This document shows, one piece after another, positions 46,947 through 55,432 of a stretch of 62,565 nt of DNA; position 1 is the first letter of the stretch; each line of letters starts with the position of its first letter. Under the pieces are notes generated by a model, which ran no database searches, was not told the origin of the DNA, and saw only the letters and a program-made list of their open reading frames with translations. Position numbers and translations under genes: made by a program. The DNA is taken from the NCBI GenBank assembly GCA_016716135.1, contig JADJWX010000022.1, positions 1 to 62,565 on the forward strand, written 5' to 3'. Source of the stretch: Lewinellaceae bacterium. Lineage in GTDB: Bacteria; Bacteroidota; Bacteroidia; Chitinophagales; Saprospiraceae.

Positions 46947-47007
46947 ATTTCCATACGCCTTTTTTAGTATTAATAAAATCGTTTTTATCCTAGGGGTCTG
47001 AAGTCCC

Positions 47008-47157
47008 CGCTGGCCCAACGTGTTCGAAAACTACAAAAAAAACCACAATCTGCTCGTGACCCGCTGGCCCAACGTGTTCGAAAACTACAAAATAAACCAC
47101 AATCTGCTCGTGAGCGTTTGCAACGCGACACGTTCCGTCGCCAAGTCTCCGACTTAA
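47008..47157 (-). repeat. REP-like repeat R2, inverted, with partial tandem copy
   Basis: A full copy (47062-47157) in inverse orientation to R1, R3, R4 and R5, including the hairpins AAGTCGGAGACTT and GCGTTGCAAACGC, plus a second copy of the tail half (47008-47061). With R3 it brackets the transposase gene as an inverted pair. Confidence 0.85.
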
Positions 47158-47227
47158 CATAGAAACCATCAAACAAAACTCAATGCGCCACATTCCCGCC
47201 TGCTTCAGCCAAAATAACCAATAAAAT

Positions 47228-47811
47228 TCACGTCCCCGGAATATACCCAACCCAGGACATCGGTAAATCAACCACAGCCACATCGAGCAAACCCGTTCCG
47301 GACGCATAATTGGATGCGCTGCTGTACAAGTATTGTTCCGGCGATTCAACCCAGCCTTCCTGCACGGGGTTTTTATGAATATAATCGATTTTTTGGGCAA
47401 TTACCGGCAGCGTATAAAGCAGAACAGGATGATTGTCAGTTTGCCAAAATTGATACTGTCGCTTCCCGGGAGCCTGCCGGCCACGGTAGGCAAAGCGGTG
47501 CAGCATCCATTCTTTCCGGCTTTCGCTTCCGCCGTGTTCAATTTCGTGTAATAGCGTTTTAGCCGTATATTTTTTAAAATCCCGCAAGATATCGGATAAC
47601 GGAACGTCACCTTTAAGCCCGCAATCAGGTGCATGTGGCTGCTCATTAGCACATAAGCATATACCAACAGCCCCTTTTCTTTTTGGCAATACTGCAGGCT
47701 TTCAAGCAGGATGTCTTTGTAGCGTTTTCGAATGAATACATCTACCCAATCCACGACGGTTATGGTCAGGTAGTTCAGCCCGTGTTGATCCAGGATTTTG
47801 TAGCGGCTCAT
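47228..47811 (-). pseudogene. REP-associated tyrosine transposase (RAYT, Y1/HUH), frameshifted
   Basis: Frame 1 from 47811: SRYKILDQHGLNYLTITVVDWVDVF, QYCQKEKGLLVYAYVLMSSHMHLI with the metal-binding HUH pair (HMH). After IAGLK the protein continues in another frame: GDVPLSDILRDFKKYTAK, KIDYIHKNPVQEGWVESPEQYLYSSASNY. Restoring one A in TTAAAGG (complement of 47612-47614) fuses them into about 194 residues, the normal length. Such enzymes nick hairpin REP sequences. It lies between inverted copies of the island's hairpin repeat, which are its evident substrates. Catalytic Tyr is probably in the YIHKNPV helix. Confidence 0.88.
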
Positions 47812-47817
47812 TTTGTT

Positions 47818-48990
47818 TTAGTTTTTGGCGTTGGGTTGTTGTTTTTTAGCAGAAGTCGGAGACTTGATTACGGTACGTGTCGCGTTGCAAACGCTCACGA
47901 GCAGATTGTGGTTTATTTTTAGTTTCCGAACACTTTGACCCAGCAGGAGAGTCCTTTCTCCGATTCTATTAATAAATTCACCTCCAGAATACATCAGTGG
48001 AATTTTAGTGGGGCCATCAAGTGAATTCCAAATATCATCATCCGATATATGCGAATCATCTTGTTGATTTTTACTCCTAAATCCCATCATGTGTCCCATT
48101 TCATGTGCGACCGTTGTCCCTTCTCGTATTTTATTTTGCGCTAAATTAAGTACTCCAGAGTTTCCTTCGAAAAACGAGTTGCTACCAAATTCATCATCTA
48201 TTACTTTCAGGAAATTTACTGATTTGTCTTCATTTGTGCCCGCAATCGCTTTTGCCTCATCAACACTTACATTTATAAAATTAATTTCAAATTTTACAGG
48301 TGTTCCCTTTTGATAAGAATACCTACTTACTTCTGGATTATTTGCATTCCAGGATGAATTAGTCTGTTGCTCAAGTAGGCTCGCAATGTCATCAGACGAA
48401 GCTGGGCCATAAATATATACTGTTGCTTTTACAGAAATATGAGAAAAATTTCCATTTGAGAGTTTCTCAATTCCAACTATTGCACCTGGAGGAATGGGAT
48501 ACATTCCATCAGGGTCAATTAAAACTATTGGGTTATTTAATGTATAATTATATGAAGAAACAGATGAGAGTCTTCTCATCAACGGATCCACACTCAAAAA
48601 CCTACCCACCCGCGGGTCATAAATCCGCATACCGTAGTCCTGCTGGTTGTCGTCGCCTTTTATCTCGTCGTCGCCTTCTTTGCCGTTGAAACCATAGCGG
48701 TAATCATATCCATCCAAACTATACTGCCGTCTCAAAGAACTATCGGTACTTGTCGGCATCAGCATACCGAAGGGGTAGTACTGCTGCGTGGCCATCACGT
48801 CGGCTTCGTACCACTGGATGTCTGTGCCGGAGGCGGCCCGGGCGCGTTTTCGGTCGGTTATTACGGCCAGTACGTTGCCGAGGTGGTTGGTCAGTTCGTA
48901 CCGCTTCCAGCCTTCGGGTAGAGTGTATAAAACGCTTTCTGCAATGTAGGGGTTTTCGGGTATCTCGGGATAGAGTTTAACGTCCGGCAA
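47818..48990 (-). CDS. Orphan Rhs core plus zincin toxin tip
   Basis: The first 145 codons copy the end of the Rhs core (LTNHLGNVLAVITDRKR, QQDYGMRIYDPRVGRFLSVDP). No convincing start codon exists (first candidate TTG 48990), as expected of a silent cassette. After DPLMRRLSSVSSYNYTLNNPIVLIDPDGM comes an AT-rich unique tip with HEMGHMMGF, a metzincin-like motif, and a possible Met-turn PLMYSGGE. The third zinc histidine is not in the usual place. The last 40 codons (KINHNLLVSVCNATRTV) are translation of repeat R3, so the tip is probably truncated by it. Confidence 0.8.
   Translation of the reverse strand: MPDVKLYPEIPENPYIAESVLYTLPEGWKRYELTNHLGNVLAVITDRKRARAASGTDIQWYEADVMATQQYYPFGMLMPTSTDSSLRRQYSLDGYDYRYGFNGKEGDDEIKGDDNQQDYGMRIYDPRVGRFLSVDPLMRRLSSVSSYNYTLNNPIVLIDPDGMYPIPPGAIVGIEKLSNGNFSHISVKATVYIYGPASSDDIASLLEQQTNSSWNANNPEVSRYSYQKGTPVKFEINFINVSVDEAKAIAGTNEDKSVNFLKVIDDEFGSNSFFEGNSGVLNLAQNKIREGTTVAHEMGHMMGFRSKNQQDDSHISDDDIWNSLDGPTKIPLMYSGGEFINRIGERTLLLGQSVRKLKINHNLLVSVCNATRTVIKSPTSAKKQQPNAKN
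47852..47947 (+). repeat. REP-like repeat R3
   Basis: Best-preserved copy: hairpins AAGTC-GGA-GACTT (47852-47864), GCGTT-GCA-AACGC and GCTC-AC-GAGC, then AGATTGTGGTTTATTTTTAG and the CACTTTGACCCAGCAGG end. It overlaps the 3' end of the orphan zincin cassette and lies upstream of the RAYT start. Confidence 0.88.
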
Positions 48991-49028
48991 GGCTATGCCT
49001 ACGCGGGCGGAACCGTAGATGTGGTGTT
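48583..49028 (-). repeat. 446-bp Rhs core duplication, orphan copy
   Basis: Matches 55493-55938 over its full length without gaps, with about 29 mismatches by my count (roughly 93% identity). The match ends abruptly on both sides, on the upstream side 46 bases from repeat R4. It gives a tract for homologous recombination between the orphan cassette and the expressed Rhs gene. Confidence 0.9.
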
Positions 49029-49074
49029 TTATGTCAAAGAACTTTGGGTGGTTTTTTGGCTGGTTTTTTTTCGA

Positions 49075-49163
49075 AAGTCGGAGACTTGTTTACGGCCCGT
49101 ATTGCGTCAGAGACGCGCGCGGGCGGATTGTGGTTTATTTATAGTTTTTTGGGCCAGCAGAGG
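49075..49163 (+). repeat. REP-like repeat R4 (divergent)
   Basis: Hairpin AAGTCGGAGACTT and the tail GGATTGTGGTTTATTTATAG are kept; the central part is altered to GCGTCAGAGACGC, which still forms a hairpin (GCGTC/GACGC). That compensating change supports selection on structure. It separates the orphan zincin cassette from the lipoprotein gene. Confidence 0.8.
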
Positions 49164-49210
49164 GTAGTTCGTAGCATTTCCAGCCTTCCGGGCTATGTAA
49201 ATTTAGTCAG

Positions 49211-49919
49211 TCAAATACGATTGCCGTATAGGTTTAAGTTTACCCTTATTGTGTCATTAATATTAATTCTATTAAAAAAAAACATCGTGTTTAGATCACT
49301 AAGATTCAACACCTGAATTTCAATAAAGTATTCTTGAGGGGATTCTCTATAAAATTTTTTTACAACTTTTCCTTTTATTTCCAAGTCAGTATCTTTTTTG
49401 AAATCCCAGTGATAGGTGGGACAGTCATAATATATCGTACTCCTTAAATTGTCTTCACTAATTCGAACTGGAAACGGTATTGTTATTGTGTCTCCTTGAA
49501 TCATTGATTTATAGTTATTTAAGGCATTTTCTTTTTTTTTCCTCAGACAAGCAATAATATTTTTTTCTCTGTCAATTATCTCTTGAATTAGACTTTCAAT
49601 ATCAATTGGTTTTTGGCTTAATTTTCTTGCCACGCAATAAGTGAAATATAGGCCCTGGTCTTTAGGGTTATTAATTTTGTATAAGTAAAAAAAATCTATT
49701 AATTTTCATAGACTTTTCAGTAGCCATTATATATTTACCTACAAATGATGAGTAGTATAATTTTATCACATCGCTATCTGGTGTGCTTTTCAAAGACTGA
49801 ATATAGTCCTGAGATATTGAAGACTCGAGTGTCTGGAATATTGCATCAGCGCTATCGGCAGTTTTTGTGTTATAAGTACACCCTATTGTCAATAATACAA
49901 ATACAAGTTTTTTAACCAT
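49211..49919 (-). pseudogene. Putative immunity lipoprotein, AT-rich (frameshifted)
   Basis: Starts at 49919 with KKLVFVLLTIGCTYN, a lipoprotein signal with lipobox Cys. Frame 1 ends just after MKINRFF; removing one base from the eight-base run at 49687-49694 continues it as YLYKINNPKDQGLYFTYCVARKLSQKPIDIESLI to the stop at 49211, about 235 residues. The last 57 residues (LEIKGKVVKKFYRESPQEYF ... NDTIRVNLNLYGNRI) are paralogous to the partial gene at the window's right end. Located 108 bases after the DUF4329 tip on the same strand, the place of an immunity gene. A membrane-anchored periplasmic protector is inferred. Confidence 0.6.
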
Positions 49920-50027
49920 AGCGTTTAAGATTGTAAGTAGAACAGTGCTTTCATTTCATATACCGATCCTCCAAAGTGATTGAACTAGCCTTGCATTTGA
50001 ATCTTTATTCTTTGGCTTAGTCCAGCA

Positions 50028-50838
50028 TTACTTTTTTTCTAAATTAGGAGGAGAGTATTTAGGGTATTCAATATAATCTGGCCACGAATTTGTCTTTGGG
50101 TCGTATCGAAATTTAAGTTTAAAGGACGGTCGCCCATTTGTGCCACCTAGACTGGGCAAGCTATCGTAAATTAAAAGCGATTGTTTTAATTTATAATCAT
50201 ATACTTTTAAATGTCCTCTAGGGGTTCCTAAATATAGATTGAGATTGTTTGATCTTGCCACGGCCTCATCTCCAAAAAAACCTACTTCATCCCGATAGGG
50301 TGAAAACTCTTCTGGATTCTCAGATCCCTTACCGCCAGGATGAGTATGGATAGCATGTTCTCTGGCCCATCCTTTTGGCACTTCCGATCTTAACACATCA
50401 ACTTCATGAGGTTTCCTGTCAGTGACTGTATTACCAAGAAGATATAATGTAATAGGTCGCCCATTTTGATCAACAGTCTTTTTAGACCCAATCATAGCTC
50501 CATATTCAATTGAAATAAATCCCTCTTTTTGGTCAGGGGTTGCGTGGCTTTTCCCTTGATATTCAAATGCCCACTCTACAGCTGCTTGATTTGGACTTGT
50601 ATAAGCTTTTTGACTGTGATATTCATTTTTTAGCCAGTCATGATTCCAATCTGAGTGAGATAAATTTTTCTTTGCCAAGCCCGACTCTATAATTTTAGCA
50701 TTCGTGATTACCCTGATCTCAGTAGATGTACCGGACTTCCCTATATAAGATCCATCAATAGCATAATAAATTTCTAATCCATCAAAATCAATACCATATA
50801 TCGGTGAGTTTCTTGCAAACTGATATGGTGTCAACATA
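50028..50838 (-). CDS. Displaced Rhs C-terminal toxin tip, DUF4329/JAB-like
   Basis: Opens with TPYQFARNSPIYGIDFDG, the short Rhs hypervariable-junction motif, and carries an AT-rich unique tip. AREHAIHTHPGGKGS, then FSPYRDEVGFFGDEAVAR, matches the histidine/aspartate pattern of DUF4329, a JAB-metallopeptidase-like domain common at Rhs tips. There is no start of its own: the open frame runs back to 50918 through out-of-frame BNR-gene sequence. It follows the broken BNR gene and precedes a lipoprotein gene. Probably silent unless recombined onto an expressed Rhs gene. Confidence 0.65.
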
Positions 50839-51528
50839 GGAGATCTCTGTCCAGCTGGCCCCTTTGTCCTCAGAGTACAACACCAGATTGGTGTTTTTAT
50901 CCTGAAAAAATACTTCATCCTTTAGCGGAAAAACATACGGCGGGGAAAGGATGGCCAAAGGCCACATTTCTTTTTAATGCGTGCTGCCAGGTATAGCCCG
51001 CGTCCGGTGAATGATACAGCCCTTTTTTTGTAACTACCCATAAGTCGTTTCCCTGCGCAGTTATATCGAAAACCTGGCCGGCGGTATCTGATGGCCAACT
51101 GGGCATGATTTCCGGTTGGCCCGGACCAAATTTTTTGTATACTTCAAACGGTTGTATAGTGTACAGCGTGTCGCCGATAAATGCCAAATCATAACACCCA
51201 TTATATAAGGGCGGAAACAGGTTCAGCTTGGTCCAAGTTTTTCCTAAATCCGGACTTTCATAGATAGGATAGCCGCCTGAGGAATCTACCGAACTATTGA
51301 AGTAGATATACCCGTTTGTATGATTGACTTCGAAAAAATAGTATGAAGTCCCGAAAACATCAAAATCCCGGATTTTTTCCCATTTCGTGCCGCCGGCGCT
51401 TCCTCGGTACAGGCCGTCGTATAATACGACAAAGGGAGTGCCTTTTGCAACACCAAATTTATAGGTCCTCAAGGTGAAATAATCCGAATTGGTGTACTGC
51501 TCCCACTTTTGGGCCAATGGGTCGTGAC

Positions 51529-51970
51529 TTAAAGATTAACTTTTAATCCGAAGAAAACGGAGTTGATAAATAGGCCAATAGTAGTGTCATGCATAGTTTC
51601 CGATTTTGAAAAACATATCGTTCTACGGGCCAAGCGTTTGATCCTGGTTCTTAGATCGAGATGCTTTCGTTCCAGTTTTTGCGTGTTTCGTTTTCCGGTT
51701 TGGTGTTTTCGAGGGTTGAGCAAATCCAGATAGGCCCACCAATCATCCGTAAACCATTTTTTGACTCGAATACTGGATGCTTTGAGTAAGTTTCTGAGTT
51801 GTTGAAAGGTCTGATTCGTACGGCGACCAAAGACGAAAGCAACCACTTGGCCGCTGTCAAAGTCTTCGACCCACCACAACCAGCGTTGATTTTTCTTTCG
51901 CTGCACAAAAGACCATTGTTCATCCGCTTCGAGCCTTAGAATGAGTTTTTTGGAGGTTTTGACAAAGACA
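51529..51970 (-). CDS. insB: IS1 transposase InsB' part
   Basis: Reads, after a run of eight A's, KSSAITPINPVFVKTSKKL, then LEADEQWSFVQRKKNQRWLWWVEDF, VVAFVFGRRT, VKKWFTDDWWAYLDLL and ERKHLDLRTRIKRLARRTICFSKSETMHD, the IS1 DDE/D-type catalytic region. It lies in the -1 frame relative to insA, joined by the A8 run at about 52002-52009, which matches IS1's programmed -1 frameshift at an A-rich slippery site. Has no start codon of its own; made as an InsAB' fusion. Confidence 0.88.
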
Positions 51971-52002
51971 GGATTGATGGGAGTTATGGCCGACGATTTT
52001 TT

Positions 52003-52254
52003 TTAATCGTGCTCATCACGGTGTTCATATTGACTTTCAAGACCCGCGCTGTATCTCGAATCACTGCCGTTCATTGCCATGTCTAAAATCTGTTCTTTGA
52101 CCCCAGGCTTGTAAGCAGTATGCGAGTATTCCAGTTGAAAAGTGCGCTGGCAGTGCTCGCAGCGGTAGCGTTGATGACCAGATTTGCTAACTCCTTGCTT
52201 GCGAACCTGGTCTGAACGCTGACAATAACGACAGGTAACTTCAATCAATGCCAT
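52003..52254 (-). pseudogene. insA: IS1 InsA N-terminal part (frameshifted)
   Basis: MALIEVTCRYCQRSDQVRKQ and HQRYRCEHCQRTFQLEYSHTAYKPG form the zinc-finger start of InsA, then ILDMAMNGS. The frame breaks at about 52060-52064: IRDTARVLKVNMNTVMSTIKK, the expected helix-turn-helix, follows in another frame up to the slippery A8. As sequenced no transposase can be made; one or two missing G's in GGCAGTG would explain it. Confidence 0.85.
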
Positions 52255-52388
52255 ATAATTTCATTTTCACAAAGTTAATCTTTAAGTCAAGACCGGCCAA
52301 TGCACTGCCACTAAGCAAGAAAAAAACGCAGCTCAAAAAAATAGCAATGTGTTTCATACTAAAGGATGTTTTTCAAAAAATGCAGTCT

Positions 52389-53993
52389 TCATTCCGGCCA
52401 ATCCACCCGGATGAGGCCGTAGTTGCCGTTCCGACCATCGCAACCGACGATCAGGCGGGTCGGCGAAACCTGAAGCCAGGCCGACGGGTCAAACCAGTAT
52501 TCCTTTTCCTCAAAATTGAACAAGGTTTTTGCCGTACCATTGGGCGTACTGCTCAGGTCAAGTGCGGCTGCCGTGGAGTCTTGTTGCCACATGGCCAAGC
52601 CTTCGATGTCAACAACCTGGCACAGCCGAAGTTGCCCAAAATGTTGCGGTTCGTCCGAAATATCATCCTGATGCACGTTGTATAACAACAAGCCATTGTC
52701 GGCATACGGAAGCAGCAAATGGCCATTGCCGCTACCTTCAACAGACATTATTTGCCGCTTCACCAGTATTTCCGATTGCAGCGTTCCATCCGGCCCGTAT
52801 TTTACGATGATGACCGGTCCGCTAAGCGGCTTGGGATAAGCCGCTCCGCCGCTTGGGTTTGCCGCAAAGGCAGGATTGATAAGGTTAACCTCCATGGTGA
52901 CCCAAAAACTGCCATCGGACACAGGCTTTGTTTCTCCCACACACAAGTGTTTAATGCCCAAGCCGTTTTCGTTAACTTCCGTTTCGTCGAGACTCCAAAA
53001 TCTGAATAGGGTATCGGAAAATGTGGCGGTCGTTTTTGACAGAATCACCTGGTTGTCAGGGTCAATTTTTAGAAAAAAACAGCCCTGAGCATACTGTGCT
53101 GCCTCAACAGGCACGGCCCGAAGATTCCTTTTCGTGGCTTGCGCCCATACCCCGCCGACATACAATTTACCGTCTGTGCCCAGGCTGATTTTCATACTGG
53201 TGATCAATTTATCCGGATCGAGTCTTACATCGATGCGCTTTGGCCGCATGGCAGGGTCTTGCCATATCCAGAGGTCTTGTAAAACACCGTTGTTTTGCTC
53301 CAGGGCTGTCCAGGCGGGCATCCAGATTGTGCTGTCCGGGGCAAAAAAGGCCTGACCAACCCGCAAGTCGTATCCCATTTGGGGCAAATTAAAATAGCCC
53401 GATTGCAGCTGGCTCCAATTGCTGTCAAAAAGGGCAAAAGACACCGGATCATTGAAACTATCCGAACTGGGGTAGTACACAAAAAGCAGTTTGGATGCAT
53501 CTGGTGCGACAAGCAGCCCGTGTTCCGATACTGGATACTCCACTTTTTCAACCGGGTAACTGCCAAATTCCTCCGGAGAACCGATCATACCCTCCGGATC
53601 GATCGAACAGCGATACAGCACCATCCGGTGGGGGCTTTTTTGAAATTGCAGGAGAATGAGCCAGGGTTTGCCGCCAAAGTTGATAGCGAATTCCGCATCC
53701 GGGGCCTCCATGTTGGGCAATGCTATAGCTTGCAAGGCGTTGCCTTTCACCTTTTCCATATCCGAAGTAAAAACATCGACAGCCCATTTTACCTGGTGCA
53801 TTGTTGCCCGGTTGCTACACTCCGATGAACGGTAAACCGCAAGCACCATGTCATTTACCCCAGCGTGTAGCAAGCCAAGCATTTTGATAATGCCCTTGCT
53901 TTCTGCTTGAAAAGACAGGCTGGCTGTGACCGCCGGCTGTGCGGCGCCAACGGCTGGCGGGGGCGCGAGGTGGTGGTGCAGGGATTTGATCAT
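52389..53993 (-). CDS. Hypothetical beta-propeller-like protein
   Basis: 534 residues, not recognised. Repeating blade-like segments with W/Y and acidic turns (FAPDSTIWMPAWTAL, SLGTDGKLYVGGVWA, KPVSDGSFWVTMEVNL, LVAPDASKLLFVYYPS, GLIRVDWPE) suggest a WD40/NHL-like propeller. The N-terminus (HHHLAPPPAVGAAQ) is not a convincing signal peptide, so the real start may have been lost in repeat R5, which begins about 80 bases upstream. Its GC content is normal, unlike the toxin tips. Followed 31 bases on by the BNR gene. Confidence 0.55.
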   Translation of the reverse strand: MIKSLHHHLAPPPAVGAAQPAVTASLSFQAESKGIIKMLGLLHAGVNDMVLAVYRSSECSNRATMHQVKWAVDVFTSDMEKVKGNALQAIALPNMEAPDAEFAINFGGKPWLILLQFQKSPHRMVLYRCSIDPEGMIGSPEEFGSYPVEKVEYPVSEHGLLVAPDASKLLFVYYPSSDSFNDPVSFALFDSNWSQLQSGYFNLPQMGYDLRVGQAFFAPDSTIWMPAWTALEQNNGVLQDLWIWQDPAMRPKRIDVRLDPDKLITSMKISLGTDGKLYVGGVWAQATKRNLRAVPVEAAQYAQGCFFLKIDPDNQVILSKTTATFSDTLFRFWSLDETEVNENGLGIKHLCVGETKPVSDGSFWVTMEVNLINPAFAANPSGGAAYPKPLSGPVIIVKYGPDGTLQSEILVKRQIMSVEGSGNGHLLLPYADNGLLLYNVHQDDISDEPQHFGQLRLCQVVDIEGLAMWQQDSTAAALDLSSTPNGTAKTLFNFEEKEYWFDPSAWLQVSPTRLIVGCDGRNGNYGLIRVDWPE

Positions 53994-54071
53994 GGCATAG
54001 ATGGGAAAATAGGCTTGGGAAACAGGATTTATTCTGTGTTGGTTATTGCTGGAAATTGTTATCTTTTTCGA

Positions 54072-54167
54072 AAGTCGGTGACTTGTTTACGCCGCGCGTC
54101 GCATTGCAAATGCTCGCGAGCAGATTGTGGTTTATTTGTAGTTTTTGAACACTTTGGGCCAGCGGGT
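54072..54167 (+). repeat. REP-like repeat R5
   Basis: AAGTCGGTGACTT, GCATTGCAAATGC (both changed relative to R3 yet still self-complementary) and GCTCGCGAGC, then AGATTGTGGTTTATTTGTAG and CACTTTGGGCCAGCGGG. It separates the hypothetical protein gene from the immunity candidate of the main Rhs tip. The compensated hairpin changes argue for structural constraint. Confidence 0.87.
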
Positions 54168-54181
54168 CCTAACTTAGTTCC

Positions 54182-54677
54182 TCATTTATGTAGTGCACCT
54201 GACCAAGATGTTTTTTTAAAAGCCAATTTCTTTACTGGAGAGTATGACTCTTGCGGAGTAGGCGAAAAATATATGAAACTATCTTTAGTACAACATGTTG
54301 AAATTTGATTACCTATGATATTTCCTTGTAAACTACGTTTTGAATAATATAATACTGTCCACTCGTCAATACTATGCCCTTTCGCCTCCCATCTACCAAC
54401 ACTATCATATATAAATTGAACTTTTTTATTGAATTTAAAGTGAAGTCATCAAAAAAGTAAGGCGCAAATTGACAATAGTAGAACTATCTATCTTATACTT
54501 ATAATCACCTATGTTTGACTTTGTAACATCAAGGACGTAAGTGCCAATTTGCAAATCAGCATTATTTCTCTTGTCAATCATATCCAAACATTGGATTCGA
54601 AGAAAAACGACAATTGGGATTCCAAACAAAGTCAGCACAACAATTAATATTTTTTTATAAAGATCAATTTCCATCAT
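54182..54677 (-). pseudogene. Membrane-anchored putative immunity protein of the Rhs tip (frameshifted)
   Basis: ATG 54677 overlaps the last codons of the Rhs tip, so translation would be coupled. An N-terminal helix (YKKILIVVLTLFGIPIVVFL) is followed by TYVLDVTKSNIGDYKYKIDSS. The frame then fails twice; with one base added at 54451-54456 and another at 54422-54427 (both six-base runs) it reads on as FDDFTLNSIKK and VQFIYDSVGRWEAKGHSIDEW ... FKKTSWSGALHK, ending at 54182, about 165 residues. Family unknown. Position, size and anchoring fit an immunity protein. Confidence 0.55.
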
Positions 54678-55432
54678 TTGCTATTTGAAGGTGAAAAGTC
54701 TGACTTATATTTCCATAGATTGTTGGTGAGACAGTCGATGGATCCCGAACATATGATTTTGGATAATTTTCTTCAGAAAATGCTTCCTTCCCATAAGTAC
54801 CCGATGTCAGTGTAGTTAGGTTAAAGATATCAATATTTAGCATTGTATTTTCCTCATTTGGAGATATCGTTATGTGTGCTGACCCTGTGAATCCTGTAAT
54901 GCTAAAAATTGTACCTGTGTTATATAAATCACTAGCCAAATTCCATGCACCAAATCCATATTGCTTACCCTCTGGATATCGAATGCCTGAATGGTAATCT
55001 TTTAATGCTGCGTTTAATACATCAGAACCTAAAAACTTTGAACTTATTATCCCATTTACTGGAAAATCATAATTTTGGGCTCCATACCCATTTACAAAAT
55101 TGCTCACCAAAGTATAAACCACAAATGCTTCGTAATCTTTAAAATCAGACGCGTTAGATTCGTCTATCATCATTGTGTATTCATTATTTACAAACATGTT
55201 AAACCTTAAAGCAGATCTAAAATCAGTATCTGTATTATACTCACCACTTCCAAATTCAACATCATCTCCTAGTAATATTTGCTTATCATATGGAGTCGAA
55301 CGATTTTTCCAAAAATTATTACTTGTAGCATGCGAGAGTATTCTCGACACTACCTCTATGCCAGCACTTTCTGCATTACCTTCGTAATCTGCAGGATTAT
55401 TTTCAGGTTCTTTTCCATCCAAGTCTAGTGAA
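54664..55432 (-). CDS. Toxin tip of the full-length Rhs protein, out of frame as sequenced
   Basis: Begins SLDLDGKEPENNPADYEGN, continuing the Rhs junction motif NMPIK if one of the bases in AAATTC (55431-55435) is removed. The remaining 250 residues are AT-rich and unique (SRILSHATSNNFWKN, FRSALRFNMFVNNEYTMMID, GKQYGFGAWNLASDLYNTG, GTIFSITGFTGSAHITISP, TIYGNISQTFHLQIAND). I recognise no catalytic motif. It has no start of its own. The next gene overlaps its end and is the likely antidote. Confidence 0.6.

Larger units (their letters stand above)
51520..52294 (-). mobile_element. IS1-family insertion sequence, complete, 775 bp
   Basis: Terminal inverted repeats of 24 bp with one mismatch (51520-51543 and 52271-52294; start GGTC, shared core TGACTTAAAGATTAACTTT). 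Flanked by an 8-bp direct target duplication GGCCAATG (51512-51519 and 52295-52302), the size usual for IS1. Carries insA and insB' on the minus strand. The intact duplication and near-perfect ends indicate a recent insertion. Confidence 0.93.
50839..52357 (-). pseudogene. Secreted BNR-repeat protein, split by IS1 and losing its 3' end
   Basis: Starts at ATG 52357 with signal peptide MKHIAIFLSCVFFLL, ending SALA. The mature protein resumes after the IS at 51519: QKWEQYTNSDYF, GLYRGSAGGTKWEKI, PIYESPDLGKTWTKLN, GLYHSPDAGYTWQHA, with several BNR Asp-box motifs (sialidase/VPS10-like propeller). A further indel near 50935-50945 shifts frame; LVLYSEDKGASWTEIS follows. Its coding then stops where the Rhs toxin tip begins (50838). 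Ligand unknown. Start lies 31 bases after the preceding gene's stop, so the two formed an operon. Confidence 0.75.

Noticed and set aside
47818..48990. The orphan Rhs cassette as an independent expressed gene
   Set aside because: There is no ribosome-binding site or ATG; its first codons are mid-core Rhs sequence that starts abruptly next to a repeat.
51970..52009. The insA/insB' frame change as another sequencing error
   Set aside because: IS1 normally fuses these frames by programmed -1 slippage on an A-run, and the A8 here is in the right place; only the earlier break at about 52062 is unexplained.
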